This document shows, piece after piece, positions 1 to 8,538 of a stretch of DNA of 44,964 bases. Source of the DNA: Ruminococcus sp. (lineage in GTDB: Bacteria; Bacillota; Clostridia; Oscillospirales; Ruminococcaceae); NCBI GenBank assembly GCA_016288815.1, contig JAEELF010000050.1:1-44964 (forward strand), in the 5' to 3' direction. Position 1 is the stretch's first letter. Each line of letters starts with the position of its first letter. The notes under the pieces were generated by a model. That model ran no database searches. It was not told the DNA's origin and was given only the letters and a program-made list of their open reading frames with translations. Made by a program: the position numbers and the translations under genes.

Positions 1-218
1 CCGTTTGTGAGCTTAACTCTTGCGATCTTTCTCATAGCCGAGTTAGGCTTCTTAGGTGTAGCGGTTCTTACAGCGGTGCAAACGCCTCTCTTCTGGGGAG
101 AGCTGAGGTCGATCTGCTTCTTCTTCTTTGCGTTGTAGCCCTTCTGGAGAGCAGGAGCTGTGGACTTGGTCTCAAGATCCTTTCTTCCCTTGCGAACGAG
201 CTGGTTAAATGTAGGCAT
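1..218 (-). CDS. rpsL: 30S ribosomal protein S12, N-terminal part (cut by window edge)
   Basis: The reverse strand from 218 reads [19 protein letters not shown] and continues through a run of basic residues to [19 protein letters not shown] at the window edge, the highly conserved start of S12. S12 sits at the decoding centre of the small ribosomal subunit. About 72 residues are present and the rest lies outside the window. The start is supported by an AGGAGGAAAA ribosome-binding site at 221-230. It is normally first in the str operon (rpsL-rpsG-fusA-tuf), which would continue leftwards. It has its own promoter, which overlaps the trkH terminator. Confidence 0.96.
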   Translation of the reverse strand, partial: MPTFNQLVRKGRKDLETKSTAPALQKGYNAKKKKQIDLSSPQKRGVCTAVRTATPKKPNSAMRKIARVKLTN

Positions 219-270
219 ATTTTTCCTCCTTTTCCTTAAAATATATGGTGCTGAAAATGCACACTCATAT

Positions 271-299
271 ATTATATCCAAAAAAGACCTGCTTGTCAA
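271..299 (-). promoter_or_regulatory. Promoter of rpsL
   Basis: On the minus strand TTGACA (299-294) is followed after 17 bp by TATAAT (276-271). The match to the housekeeping consensus is perfect in both boxes. The -35 box lies inside the loop and stem of the trkH terminator hairpin, so the two elements share bases. Confidence 0.85.
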
Positions 300-326
300 G
301 GGGTATCCTTGAAAAAACAGGTCTTT
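280..326 (-). terminator. Terminator of the trkA-trkH transcript
   Basis: On the minus strand AAAGACCTG (326-318) pairs with CAGGTCTTT (291-283) and continues into a T-run. An inner CAAGG/CCTTG stem occupies the loop. It lies 54 bp after the trkH stop codon and overlaps the rpsL promoter. Confidence 0.85.
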
Positions 327-379
327 TCGTGACTTTTTGTTATTTTCCACTTACACGGCGGGGGATATCGGGCTCGGAT

Positions 380-1834
380 TTATCGTTTTTGAGAAGCAAA
401 CAGCATTATCAGGGGGTAGATCTCGAGTCTTCCGAGGAGCATATCGAAGCAGAGCGTCACCTTTGAGAGTGCGGTGAGGTCACCGAAGCCGCCGGAGGGG
501 CCGAATCTGCCCACGCCGAAGCCGATGTTGTTCATGCAGGTGATGACTGCCGATGCCGACTCCTCGATCGAGTACTGGTCGAGGGAGATGATGAGCAGCG
601 AGGTCGCCATGAGCATTAGGAAGAGTATCAGATAAGACGACACGCCGCGCACGACGTCCTTTTCAACGGGCTTGCCGTCCAGCTTTACTGTCGCGACTGC
701 GCGCGGGTTGACGATGTACTTGAGCTCCTTCACGCCGGTCTTTATTAAGATAAGTATACGCGAGACCTTCATGCCGCCTCCGGTCGAGCCCGCACACGAG
801 CCCACGAACATCAGGAGCAGCATGAGCGTCTGTGAGAACATCGGCCACTGGGCGGTATCGGCGGTGGCAAAGCCGGTGGAGGTTATCGTCGAAGCCGTCA
901 TGAAGAAGGTGTGGCGGAGAGTTTCGCCGACGGTCGAGTACATATGCATGACGTTGAGCGTGATGATGGCGGTCGCGGCAATGATGACGCCGAGGTAGGT
1001 CCTCGCCTCCTCGTTCTTGAAGGCGAGGGAGAACTTGCGTATTATCATATAATAGTACAGATTGAAGTTCACTCCGAAAAGAATGATGAACACAGCAACG
1101 ACCATCTCGATGTACAGGCTGTTGTAGTGCCCTATGCTGTCGGCATAGATGGAGAATCCGCCTGTGCCGGCAGAAGCAAAAGCATGGGTTATGGCGTCAT
1201 ACAGTGGCATTCCGCCGAGCATGAGCATTACCGCCTCGGAGACTGTGAGGGTGATGTAGATACCGTAGAGTATGCGCGCGGAGAAGCTCGACTTGGACAC
1301 GAGGCGTCCGACCTTCGGACCCGCGCACTCAGCCCTCATCATGTGCATAGTGCGTGAGTCGTTGCTCGACATGATAGCCAGCACGAACATGAGTATCCCC
1401 ATACCGCCCAGCCAGTGGGTGAGCGCTCTCCAGAACAGGCATGAACGGGACATATTCCACATCATGGTGTCCGGATCGTAGTCGCTGAGGATAGTGGAGC
1501 CTGTGGTGGTGAAGCCGGACACAGTCTCGAACAGCGCATCAGTATAGTTGGGTATCTCACCGGAGATAACGAACGGCAGCGCGCCTATAGCGGACATCGC
1601 TATCCACGATGCGGCTACGCTGACGAAGCCTTCCATAGAGAATATCGAATTGTTCTTGGGCTTGCGTATGGTGAATATCGCTGCGATAAGCATGAGTATC
1701 AGAAACGGTATGCCGAACGACGCTACGACGTGCTGCTCGCCGTAGATGAAGCCTACGATTATCGGCAGCAGCATGAAGAGCCCGACGGATTTGAGTATCT
1801 GACCCATGATATAAAATATCATTCTGTAATTCAT
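380..1834 (-). CDS. trkH: TrkH-family potassium uptake channel subunit
   Basis: The 484-residue product is a polytopic membrane protein made of four pore repeats, the TrkH/KtrB architecture. Selectivity-filter-like segments are visible in order: TTTGST near residue 110, GTGGFS near 222, TSTGFAT near 320 and NNIGFG near 435. It moves K+ across the cytoplasmic membrane and is gated by the cytosolic regulator TrkA, encoded just upstream; 20 bp separate the trkA stop and the trkH start. The length is normal for TrkH. The gene is followed by a clear terminator at 280-326. Confidence 0.95.
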   Translation of the reverse strand: MNYRMIFYIMGQILKSVGLFMLLPIIVGFIYGEQHVVASFGIPFLILMLIAAIFTIRKPKNNSIFSMEGFVSVAASWIAMSAIGALPFVISGEIPNYTDALFETVSGFTTTGSTILSDYDPDTMMWNMSRSCLFWRALTHWLGGMGILMFVLAIMSSNDSRTMHMMRAECAGPKVGRLVSKSSFSARILYGIYITLTVSEAVMLMLGGMPLYDAITHAFASAGTGGFSIYADSIGHYNSLYIEMVVAVFIILFGVNFNLYYYMIIRKFSLAFKNEEARTYLGVIIAATAIITLNVMHMYSTVGETLRHTFFMTASTITSTGFATADTAQWPMFSQTLMLLLMFVGSCAGSTGGGMKVSRILILIKTGVKELKYIVNPRAVATVKLDGKPVEKDVVRGVSSYLILFLMLMATSLLIISLDQYSIEESASAVITCMNNIGFGVGRFGPSGGFGDLTALSKVTLCFDMLLGRLEIYPLIMLFASQKR

Positions 1835-1854
1835 TTTGCTCTGTGAAAGCTCCC

Positions 1855-3213
1855 TTATTCAAAAATGTCGCTTAGGTCGCGGAATCCCTTGTGGGTGGTG
1901 ACGATTATCACACTGTCGTTGAGCTTTATGCAGTCGTCGCCCTTTGGGACTATGAGCTCGTTGCCGCGGACTATGCTCGCGAGGAGGACGTCCTTGCGGG
2001 TGCGGAGCTTTTTAAGCGGGACATCGAGGTAATCCTTTTCGTCGCGGACTATGAATTCGAGCGCTTCGAGGCGGTCGTTGACGAGGCGGTAGAGCGTCGT
2101 TACGTTGTTGCCGAGGGTATTCTGCTTGGCACGGACGTACTGGAGTATCTGGTTGACGGTGATGCTCTTCGGGGAGATGATACTGTCGAGGGAGAGCGTG
2201 TCCGAGAGCTGTATCAGGGACATACGGTTGACCTTGGTGACTACCTTGTCCACGCCGTTTTTCTTAGCGAGCAGCGAGAGGAGGATATTTTCCTCGTCTA
2301 TGCCGGTGAGCGTGACTATCGCGTCGGCGTCGTAGACCCTCTCCTCCTCGAGGATATCGTGGTCTGTGCCGTCCGCACAGGATATGCTGACCTTGTTGAG
2401 CCGTTCGCTGAGCTCGAGGCAGCGCTGCTGGTCGATCTCGATTATCTTGACCTTTACGCCCATTTCGATGAGCTGCTGGGCGAGGTGGTAGGCGACTCTG
2501 CCTCCGCCGATGAGAACTGCCGATTTTACGCGCTTTTCACGGTATGCTGCGCTGATGCTCTTGAAGAACTTGACCATGGCGCTGTGTGAGCCGGTCATAT
2601 GTATCTTGTCTCCGGCGAGGAGGGTGAAGTTTCCGTCGGGAATGATGATGTCGTCGCCGCGCTGCACTGCGCAGATGAGCACGTCGAGCTTCAGGCGGCG
2701 GGAGAGGTGCATGAGGGAGACGCCGTCGAGGATACTTCCGGGGGTTATGCGTATCTCGGCGAGGTCTATGCGCCCCTTTGCGAAGGATTCGATGTTTATC
2801 GCCTCGGGATAGCGCAGCACCTTGGCTATCTCGTTGGCGGCGTTGTAGTCGGGGTTGACCATCATGCTTATGCCGAGCTCGTCGCGCATGAAAACGAGCT
2901 GCTTGTCGAATTCGGGGTTGCGCACGCGGGAGATGCAGTGGCGGGCACCCATTTTCTTGGCTATGAGACAGGAGAGGATATTGATCTCGTCCGAGTTCGA
3001 GGCGGCGATGAAGATGTTGCACTTCGAGATGTTCGCTTCCTCGAGGACGTCGGTCTGAAGGCAGTTTCCGGCGATGCCCATGACATCGAGGTCGTTGCTG
3101 AGGGCGTTGATCCGCTCCTCGTTCTTATCTATAAGAGTCACGTTATGCTCGTCGCAGAGGACCTCCGCGAGAGCGCTGCCGACCTTGCCGCAGCCAACGA
3201 TTATAATGTCCAT
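1855..3213 (-). CDS. trkA: Trk system NAD-binding regulatory protein TrkA
   Basis: The 452-residue product starts MDIIIVGCGKVGSAL, a Rossmann RCK-N domain, and holds a second one near residue 230 (VLIGGGRVAYHLA). Each is followed by a TrkA-C-like regulatory stretch, the usual full-length two-RCK TrkA layout. It binds NAD(H)/nucleotide and gates TrkH. The start at 3213 is preferred over an upstream in-frame ATG because GGAGGATAT lies just upstream of it, and because a promoter at 3257-3285 would place the longer start outside the transcript. Transcribed first in the trkA-trkH pair. Confidence 0.95.
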   Translation of the reverse strand: MDIIIVGCGKVGSALAEVLCDEHNVTLIDKNEERINALSNDLDVMGIAGNCLQTDVLEEANISKCNIFIAASNSDEINILSCLIAKKMGARHCISRVRNPEFDKQLVFMRDELGISMMVNPDYNAANEIAKVLRYPEAINIESFAKGRIDLAEIRITPGSILDGVSLMHLSRRLKLDVLICAVQRGDDIIIPDGNFTLLAGDKIHMTGSHSAMVKFFKSISAAYREKRVKSAVLIGGGRVAYHLAQQLIEMGVKVKIIEIDQQRCLELSERLNKVSISCADGTDHDILEEERVYDADAIVTLTGIDEENILLSLLAKKNGVDKVVTKVNRMSLIQLSDTLSLDSIISPKSITVNQILQYVRAKQNTLGNNVTTLYRLVNDRLEALEFIVRDEKDYLDVPLKKLRTRKDVLLASIVRGNELIVPKGDDCIKLNDSVIIVTTHKGFRDLSDIFE

Positions 3214-3256
3214 ATATCCTCCTTGAAAGGCGTTCAGCCCATAAATATACATCTTA

Positions 3257-3285
3257 ATTATACTACTGCCTTTCGGGTTTGTCAA
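3257..3285 (-). promoter_or_regulatory. Promoter of trkA-trkH
   Basis: Minus strand TTGACA (3285-3280), 17-bp spacer, TATAAT (3262-3257). It lies about 45 bp upstream of the trkA start and excludes the longer in-frame start from the message. Confidence 0.85.
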
Positions 3286-3333
3286 TACTTTTGTTAAGCT
3301 TGTGCTGTAAATCCGCAGACAGAAAAAGTGAAA

Positions 3334-3427
3334 CCGAGGGGAGCCCCCTCGGGCGGACGCAGCAAAAAAATACCGAGCCCGTGGTCTCAGGCTCGGTAAC
3401 ACACTTTTTCTGTTAAGGTAAGCTGAC
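3334..3427 (-). repeat. 95-bp two-hairpin element, copy A (includes pectate lyase terminator)
   Basis: The stretch contains a GAGGGG/CCCCTC hairpin (3334-3352), a conserved spacer with an A-run, and a second hairpin ACCGAGCC/GGCTCGGT (3372-3397), then a conserved tail ending AAGCTGAC. On the minus strand the second hairpin is followed by seven T residues (3370-3364), making it a terminator for the pectate lyase gene that ends at 3448. The same arrangement, well conserved also outside the hairpins, recurs at 36120-36214 after another minus-strand gene. Confidence 0.75.
3364..3397 (-). terminator. Terminator of the pectate lyase gene
   Basis: Minus strand ACCGAGCC - 10-nt loop - GGCTCGGT followed by ATTTTTTT. 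It lies 50 bp after the stop codon and inside repeat element copy A. Confidence 0.85.
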
Positions 3428-3447
3428 AAAAAGTCTCACTTTTTTGT

Positions 3448-5973
3448 TTATTTCATTTTCGCTGCGAGCGACTGTCTGAGGGCGATCATGTCGAAGATGT
3501 CGATGATGTTGTCTGCGATGGCGTCCGCGCGGTCTGCCTGCTGCGGGGTCAGAGACTCGACCGCGAGGATATGCTTCTGCACCAGAACAAGGTCTGCCAC
3601 ATTGAACTCGCCGTCGCCGTTGACGTCGTTCTCGACTTCTGCGGAAGTGCCTGACGGCTGGGCGAGGAGCATGAAGTTCACGCAGTTGTAGGTCTGTCCG
3701 TTGCTGCCTATGCTCACCTTAGTCCCGGTGCTGACGTCCCTGCTGTAGATGACGAACGTTACGTCGTTCGAGGAGGTGAAGGTGAGGGCGGTCTTCGTCC
3801 AGCCGGAGAGCCAGTCGGGAGCGTTCTCCACACGGCTGTCCACGGCGGCATAGAGGGTGATGTCCTGTGCGGCTTCGAGGGTAGCGGCCTCGCCCTCGGT
3901 GCCCTTTGCGCTGCAGGCGGTCAGCAGGACCTCCGCGCCGGTGAGCTCTTCCGAGAGCGACGATACGGTGAAGTCCCTGTCGCCGAATATCAGCGAGCCG
4001 ACCGCGAAGTTGTATCCCACTGCCCATGAGCCGGGGAGGGCGCCGTCGCTGACGAAGATGTTCTTCATGAGCTTGCCGCTGAGAGGTATCGCGTCTTTGC
4101 CGAAGACGAATCTGTCGATGTTCAGCAGATAGCCATCGCCGCCGGTGAATCTCAGGTAGAGATTGCCCTGCCCTGTGATCTGAGGTATCGGGAACTCAAA
4201 CTCCTGATAGTCCGAGAAGCCGCTCGTTCCCACGAATTTTACCGTCGCTGCCGGTGTGCCGCTGATACTGCCGATGTACAGCTCGATGTCCGCGGGATTG
4301 CCCGAGAGGACTGCCCTGAAGCTGCGGGCGCCGTCGGCGAAGTCCACCTTGCGGAACATGAGGTAGTCGCCGTTCTCGACGTAGCCGACGTTCTTCCCGC
4401 CGGATGCGCTCTCGTTGTCCTCAGCCTTTACGCCCTCCATGGAGGTGTAGTCCTCGGCTTCTATCCAGTCGAATGCCGAAACGGCTGCGACGCTCTCCTC
4501 GGGGGAGAGCTCCACAACGCCCGCCGGGAATGAATCCACGGTGAGGTCGTTGATGTAGTACTCGATGTTCATGTAGCCCTGGCCGCAGTAGTCGCCCTTG
4601 TAGTCGGTGGGGTCGGTGGGGTCAAGTCCGCGGGCGAGCTCCCAGTCGTCTGCCATGCCGTCGTTGTCGGCGTCGGTTATCTCCTTGGTGAGCACTGCGG
4701 AGGGGTAGCTGTACGTCACGCCGCACTGTATGCTGTACTTGTCGAGGTCGGTCACGGACGAGTCGTAGGCTGCCGTGCCGGAGCAGGTGCCGGTGCCGTT
4801 CTTGGTATCGGACGCACACTGCTGGTCGATCGCGGTGCGCTTCGTGGGCGATATGCCGTTGCCGGCGTACTGGATAACGTGCTCGTAGGAATCGGCTGCG
4901 CTCTCGCAGGTCATCGCTGTGGAGACGTCCTCGCCGTTGACGGTTATCGGGAAGTGCGATGCGGACTCCGTCGTAGCCTGGCTCTTGCTGCCGTTGTAGC
5001 CTATCGCCGACCAGTTATTGTTCTCGGCGTTGGCGACGGTGTTGTCCTTGTTTAGGATACGGTTGCCCGTGAGGTAGAGCTTGAAGTTGTCGTTGTCGGA
5101 GACGGAGGCGTAGTGAATGCCGCTGACCGTCGAATTTCCGCGCTTGAGGGTGTTGTTGACGTAGTTGACGTGGCCTATCGTGCCGTAGGTGGTCTGGTAG
5201 CCCCAGTCGTAGATGATGTTGTTGGTGAAGTCAGCGGCGTTCTGGTCAGTGACCTTTCCGCGGAAGTTGCGCGATACGTTGTGGATTATGAGGTTGTGGT
5301 CGAAGGTGAAGTTCGCGCGGCCGAACATTATGCCGAAGCCGTGTATGCCCTTGTCGTGGCCGCCCCACGAGTTGGCGGGACCGATGACCGAGTACTGGCA
5401 GGTGTAGTTGTCGTTCTTGGAGTAAAGTCCCCACTGCTCGTCCGAGCTCCAGCCTATGGAGCAGTGGTCGATTATGGAGTTTCCGCCGGCTGCGCCGCCC
5501 CATGCGTCGTTGCCGGAGCTGGTCGCGTTGTAGGGTCCCGGGCGGGAGCTGATATAGCGGGCGATGATGTTCTCGCCGCCCATGCCGAATTTGTAGTTCT
5601 TGAGCGTTATGCCCGAGCCGCCGGGAGCGGTCTGTCCCGCTATGGTTATATTGCTCTGGCAGACCACGTTGCTCTTGAGCTCGATAGTGCCGCTGACGTC
5701 GAAGACGACTATGCGTCCGGACTTGCTGACGGCGTCGCGGAAGGAGCCCTCGCCGCTGTCGTTGAGGTTGGTGACGTGGTAGACCTCGCCGCCTCTGCCG
5801 CCTGTTGCGTATTTTCCTCCGCCGACTGCGCCGGGGAAGGCAAGTATGCCGCCGGCTGCGTTCGCGGTGAGTGGGAGTTTCTGCTGATGCTGCGGGGCGT
5901 ATCCCGCGGAGCTGGCAAAGACCGTGGCGATGCCCGTGACGAGCGCGGCGAGCCGCCTGAATTTTTTGTTCAT
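3448..5973 (-). CDS. Secreted pectate lyase, PL1-like, with CBM6 and dockerin
   Basis: The 841-residue product has a Sec signal peptide (MNKKFRR then a hydrophobic stretch, cleavage near residue 40). A parallel beta-helix pectate lyase domain follows (about 42-440; motifs FPGAVGGGKYATGGRGG, NLNDSGEGSFRDAV, IIDHCSIGWSSDEQ) and ends with a calcium-loop segment DADNDGMADDWE near 433. A CBM6-like domain (about 498-622, starting WIEAEDYTSM) comes next, then an accessory module seen in other cellulosomal pectin enzymes (about 625-770), and a C-terminal dockerin (about 777-837) with loop DVNGDGEFNVAD. It should cut homogalacturonan in pectin by beta-elimination outside the cell while docked on a scaffoldin. 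The second dockerin loop is degenerate. The start at 5973 has AGGAGG just upstream; the longer reading frame adds 26 residues that would precede the signal peptide. Confidence 0.88.
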   Translation of the reverse strand: MNKKFRRLAALVTGIATVFASSAGYAPQHQQKLPLTANAAGGILAFPGAVGGGKYATGGRGGEVYHVTNLNDSGEGSFRDAVSKSGRIVVFDVSGTIELKSNVVCQSNITIAGQTAPGGSGITLKNYKFGMGGENIIARYISSRPGPYNATSSGNDAWGGAAGGNSIIDHCSIGWSSDEQWGLYSKNDNYTCQYSVIGPANSWGGHDKGIHGFGIMFGRANFTFDHNLIIHNVSRNFRGKVTDQNAADFTNNIIYDWGYQTTYGTIGHVNYVNNTLKRGNSTVSGIHYASVSDNDNFKLYLTGNRILNKDNTVANAENNNWSAIGYNGSKSQATTESASHFPITVNGEDVSTAMTCESAADSYEHVIQYAGNGISPTKRTAIDQQCASDTKNGTGTCSGTAAYDSSVTDLDKYSIQCGVTYSYPSAVLTKEITDADNDGMADDWELARGLDPTDPTDYKGDYCGQGYMNIEYYINDLTVDSFPAGVVELSPEESVAAVSAFDWIEAEDYTSMEGVKAEDNESASGGKNVGYVENGDYLMFRKVDFADGARSFRAVLSGNPADIELYIGSISGTPAATVKFVGTSGFSDYQEFEFPIPQITGQGNLYLRFTGGDGYLLNIDRFVFGKDAIPLSGKLMKNIFVSDGALPGSWAVGYNFAVGSLIFGDRDFTVSSLSEELTGAEVLLTACSAKGTEGEAATLEAAQDITLYAAVDSRVENAPDWLSGWTKTALTFTSSNDVTFVIYSRDVSTGTKVSIGSNGQTYNCVNFMLLAQPSGTSAEVENDVNGDGEFNVADLVLVQKHILAVESLTPQQADRADAIADNIIDIFDMIALRQSLAAKMK

Positions 5974-6028
5974 GATATCCCTCCTGAAATATAATGACTT
6001 GTACATACAAAGTTTAAATCTTGATAAT

Positions 6029-6057
6029 ATTATACAGTATCCGGGTGGCATTTACAA
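6029..6057 (-). promoter_or_regulatory. Promoter of the pectate lyase gene
   Basis: Minus strand TTGTAA (6057-6052), 17-bp spacer, TATAAT (6034-6029), about 55 bp upstream of the start. It shares the 335-bp intergenic region 5974-6308 with the divergent promoter at 6180-6208; nothing else is seen in that gap. Confidence 0.7.
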
Positions 6058-6179
6058 TGAAAAATAGTACTTTTTTTGTGATGTTTTGCACATTTCACAG
6101 CGCCGGGAGGTAAAATAATGCTCATAGTCGTGCAGAACGAGATATTATCGTACACAGGCGGATAAATTTGCAAAAACTG

Positions 6180-6208
6180 TTGAATTTTCCTCGGGTCTGT
6201 GTTATACT
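6180..6208 (+). promoter_or_regulatory. Promoter of the 6309-11805 cluster
   Basis: TTGAAT (6180-6185), 17-bp spacer, TATACT (6203-6208). The predicted transcript would begin about 90 nt upstream of the first gene and could carry the membrane protein, dehydrogenase, proB, proA and repeat-protein genes, which are separated by at most about 30 bp. Confidence 0.65.
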
Positions 6209-6308
6209 GTAAAGAGCGGATCTCTGTCCGCGCGATAATTTTTTAACTATTTCGGCTTGACTGTACGCCGCTGAAGAACAGTCTCCGCAGAAGCGGAACG
6301 GAGCAAAT

Positions 6309-6770
6309 ATGATTTTTAACGATTTACTCACTACCATGGCGCAGACCTCCGATATCGACCAGCCGACGCTGTTCCCGTTCCCGTTCGGGATGCATTTGTG
6401 CTTCGCGCTGATATCGCTCGTGTTCTTTGTTTACCGCTTCGTCACAGACAAGCGCCCTTATCAGCTGATACTCGCGATAGCTATCCCGCTGTCGCTCACG
6501 ATATGGCTCTCCGAGAACCGCAAGCTCTTTTACATCATCGGTGCTGTCGAGCTCGTGTTGCTCATCGCGGCGCTCGTGACGTCTATCGTTATCAAGAAGC
6601 CCGAGGATACTTCTGCGGACGATGATGAAGACGATGATGATGACGACGACGCAGAGGAGGCTCCCGCAGAGGAGGCTCCGGCAGTGCAGGATCTCACTGA
6701 GGTCGCTCCCGCAGAGGCTCCTGCTGAGAAGGCTGCCGAAGTTGAGGATCTTCGTGAGGTAGAGGAATGA
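6309..6770 (+). CDS. Small membrane protein of unknown function with acidic tail
   Basis: The 153-residue product has about three hydrophobic segments (roughly 28-46, 52-68 and 74-96) followed by a very acidic tail. The tail starts with a run of Asp/Glu near 104-115 and continues as Ala-Pro-Glu repeats. No known family was recognised. It overlaps the next gene by four bases (ATGA), which suggests translational coupling to the dehydrogenase. The Ala-Pro-Glu tail resembles the low-complexity segments of the large protein at 9814-11805 in the same cluster. Confidence 0.7.
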   Translation: MIFNDLLTTMAQTSDIDQPTLFPFPFGMHLCFALISLVFFVYRFVTDKRPYQLILAIAIPLSLTIWLSENRKLFYIIGAVELVLLIAALVTSIVIKKPEDTSADDDEDDDDDDDAEEAPAEEAPAVQDLTEVAPAEAPAEKAAEVEDLREVEE

Positions 6771-7717
6771 AGATAGCTGTTCTAGACTGGGCTACGATGT
6801 CCATGAACGGCGATATCACGCCGTCTGCGATAGAAGCACTCGGAGAGGTTAGGCTCTTCAGTGCAACCGCTCCCGAGGACGCTGCCGCGAATATCGGCGA
6901 CGCGGAGGCTGTCCTCTGCAACAAGGTCCCGATCACGCGCGAGGTCATGGAGAAGTGCCCGAACCTCAGATATATCGGTCTTTTTGCGACCGGATACAAC
7001 AACGTCGATATTCCCGCTGCGACCGAGCACGGGATAACTGTCTGCAATGCGGGACAGTACTCCACCAACGCTGTCGCACAGCAGGTTTTTGCCTATATAC
7101 TGGACTATTTCAGCCGCGTCAGGGACTACTCCGACGCTGTTGAGCGCGGGGAGTGGATAACCTCTCCCACGTTCTCGTATTTCCCGCTGCGTGCCGGCGA
7201 GCTCGCAGGGAAGACGCTCTCGATAGTCGGCTACGGCTCTATCGGGCAGACCGTCGCGAGGCTCGGCGAGGCGTTCGGTATGTATATTATCGTAAGTACC
7301 CGCACAGACCCTAAGAAGTGCCCGTATGAGGTCACTGACCTCGGCACGGCTGTCCGTCGCGCTGATATCCTGACGTTCCACTGCCCGCTCACCGACCAGA
7401 CCGAGGGGCTGGTGGATAAGTACCTCCTCGGCATGATGAAGCCCTCTGCGGTGCTCATCAATACATCGCGGGGCGGCGTGGTCAATGAGGGGGACCTCGC
7501 AAATGCGCTCAACAACGGCACTATCGCGGCTGCGTACCTCGATGTGCTGCGCAGCGAGCCGATGTCCCCGGACACTCCTCTGCGCAATGCTAAAAACTGT
7601 AAGATAACGCCGCATACTGCATGGGCTGCCTTCGAGACGAGAGAGCGTCTGCTCGGTATCGTCTGCGGCTGCCTCAGGGCGTGGCAGGACGGTGCGCCCG
7701 TCAATAAAGTCAACTAA
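6767..7717 (+). CDS. D-2-hydroxyacid dehydrogenase (NAD-dependent)
   Basis: The 316-residue product belongs to the D-isomer 2-hydroxyacid dehydrogenase family. The nucleotide-binding motif VGYGSIG is at 154-160. The catalytic triad is visible as Arg235 (INTSRGG), Glu264 in DVLRSEP and His283 (TPHTAW). Length and motif spacing are typical of glycerate/hydroxypyruvate-type enzymes, but the substrate cannot be fixed from sequence. It overlaps the preceding membrane-protein gene by four bases and lies 12 bp before proB. Confidence 0.9.
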   Translation: MKIAVLDWATMSMNGDITPSAIEALGEVRLFSATAPEDAAANIGDAEAVLCNKVPITREVMEKCPNLRYIGLFATGYNNVDIPAATEHGITVCNAGQYSTNAVAQQVFAYILDYFSRVRDYSDAVERGEWITSPTFSYFPLRAGELAGKTLSIVGYGSIGQTVARLGEAFGMYIIVSTRTDPKKCPYEVTDLGTAVRRADILTFHCPLTDQTEGLVDKYLLGMMKPSAVLINTSRGGVVNEGDLANALNNGTIAAAYLDVLRSEPMSPDTPLRNAKNCKITPHTAWAAFETRERLLGIVCGCLRAWQDGAPVNKVN

Positions 7718-7729
7718 AGGAAGCTGGAT

Positions 7730-8524
7730 ATGAGAAATATTTCCGAAAAACAGCGTATCGTCATAAAGCTCGGTACGTCTACGCTCGCCCACAAAACGGG
7801 CAAGCTCAATATTCGCAGGATGACTAACCTCGTGCGTGTCATCTCTGACCTGCATAACTCCGGGCGCGATATCATAATCGTGTCGTCAGGAGCGCAGGGC
7901 CTCGGCACGGGTAAGCTCGGGCTGCGCGAAAAGCCCAAGGATATCCGCATGAAGCAGGCTGTCGCTGCTATCGGACAGTGCGAGCTCATGCACATCTACG
8001 ACGATATGTTCGAGAAGTACAGCGTGACCGTTGCGCAGATACTCCTCACTAAAATGATAATCAATAATCCCAGCCACTGCGCGAATTTCCAGAATACCGT
8101 GGAGAGCCTTCTCGACCTCGGTGTGATACCGATAGTCAATGAGAACGACGCTATCGCTATCGATGAGCTCGAGCTCGAGATCGGCGAGAACGATTCGCTG
8201 TCGGCGCTCGTCGCGACCCTCTCGGGGGCTGATCTGCTGCTGATACTCTCCGACATAGATGCGCTCTACGACGACGACCCCCGCACTAACCCCGACGCGA
8301 AGCCCATAAGGGTGGTCGAGAAGATCACTTCCGAGATAGAGGAAGCTGCCGGCGGCGCCGGTACTGCTTTCGGTACGGGAGGGATGTCCACGAAGATAAA
8401 CGCTGCGAAGATCGCTACCGAAGCCGGCATAGACATGGTCATCATGAACGGCAGAGACCCCGAGAAGCTCTACGACCTCTTCGAGGACAGGGACATCGGT
8501 ACGATATTCAAGGCTGCAAAGTAA
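7730..8524 (+). CDS. proB: Glutamate 5-kinase (no PUA domain)
   Basis: The 264-residue product is an amino-acid kinase domain: RIVIKLGTST at the N-terminus, IIVSSGAQGLG near 50, VNENDAIAIDE near 140 and the GGMSTKINAAKIA segment near 218. It phosphorylates glutamate, the first step of proline synthesis. The usual C-terminal PUA domain is absent, so it is the short form. The kinase core looks intact. The proA gene starts 14 bp downstream, so the two-step glutamate-to-semialdehyde route is co-transcribed. Confidence 0.95.
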   Translation: MRNISEKQRIVIKLGTSTLAHKTGKLNIRRMTNLVRVISDLHNSGRDIIIVSSGAQGLGTGKLGLREKPKDIRMKQAVAAIGQCELMHIYDDMFEKYSVTVAQILLTKMIINNPSHCANFQNTVESLLDLGVIPIVNENDAIAIDELELEIGENDSLSALVATLSGADLLLILSDIDALYDDDPRTNPDAKPIRVVEKITSEIEEAAGGAGTAFGTGGMSTKINAAKIATEAGIDMVIMNGRDPEKLYDLFEDRDIGTIFKAAK

Positions 8525-8538
8525 TATGAGGTGATACT

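Noticed and set aside
3214..3429. N-terminal extension of TrkA from the ATG at 3429
   Set aside because: It would start upstream of the promoter and cross the 95-bp element; the start at 3213 has a good ribosome-binding site and begins the RCK domain exactly.
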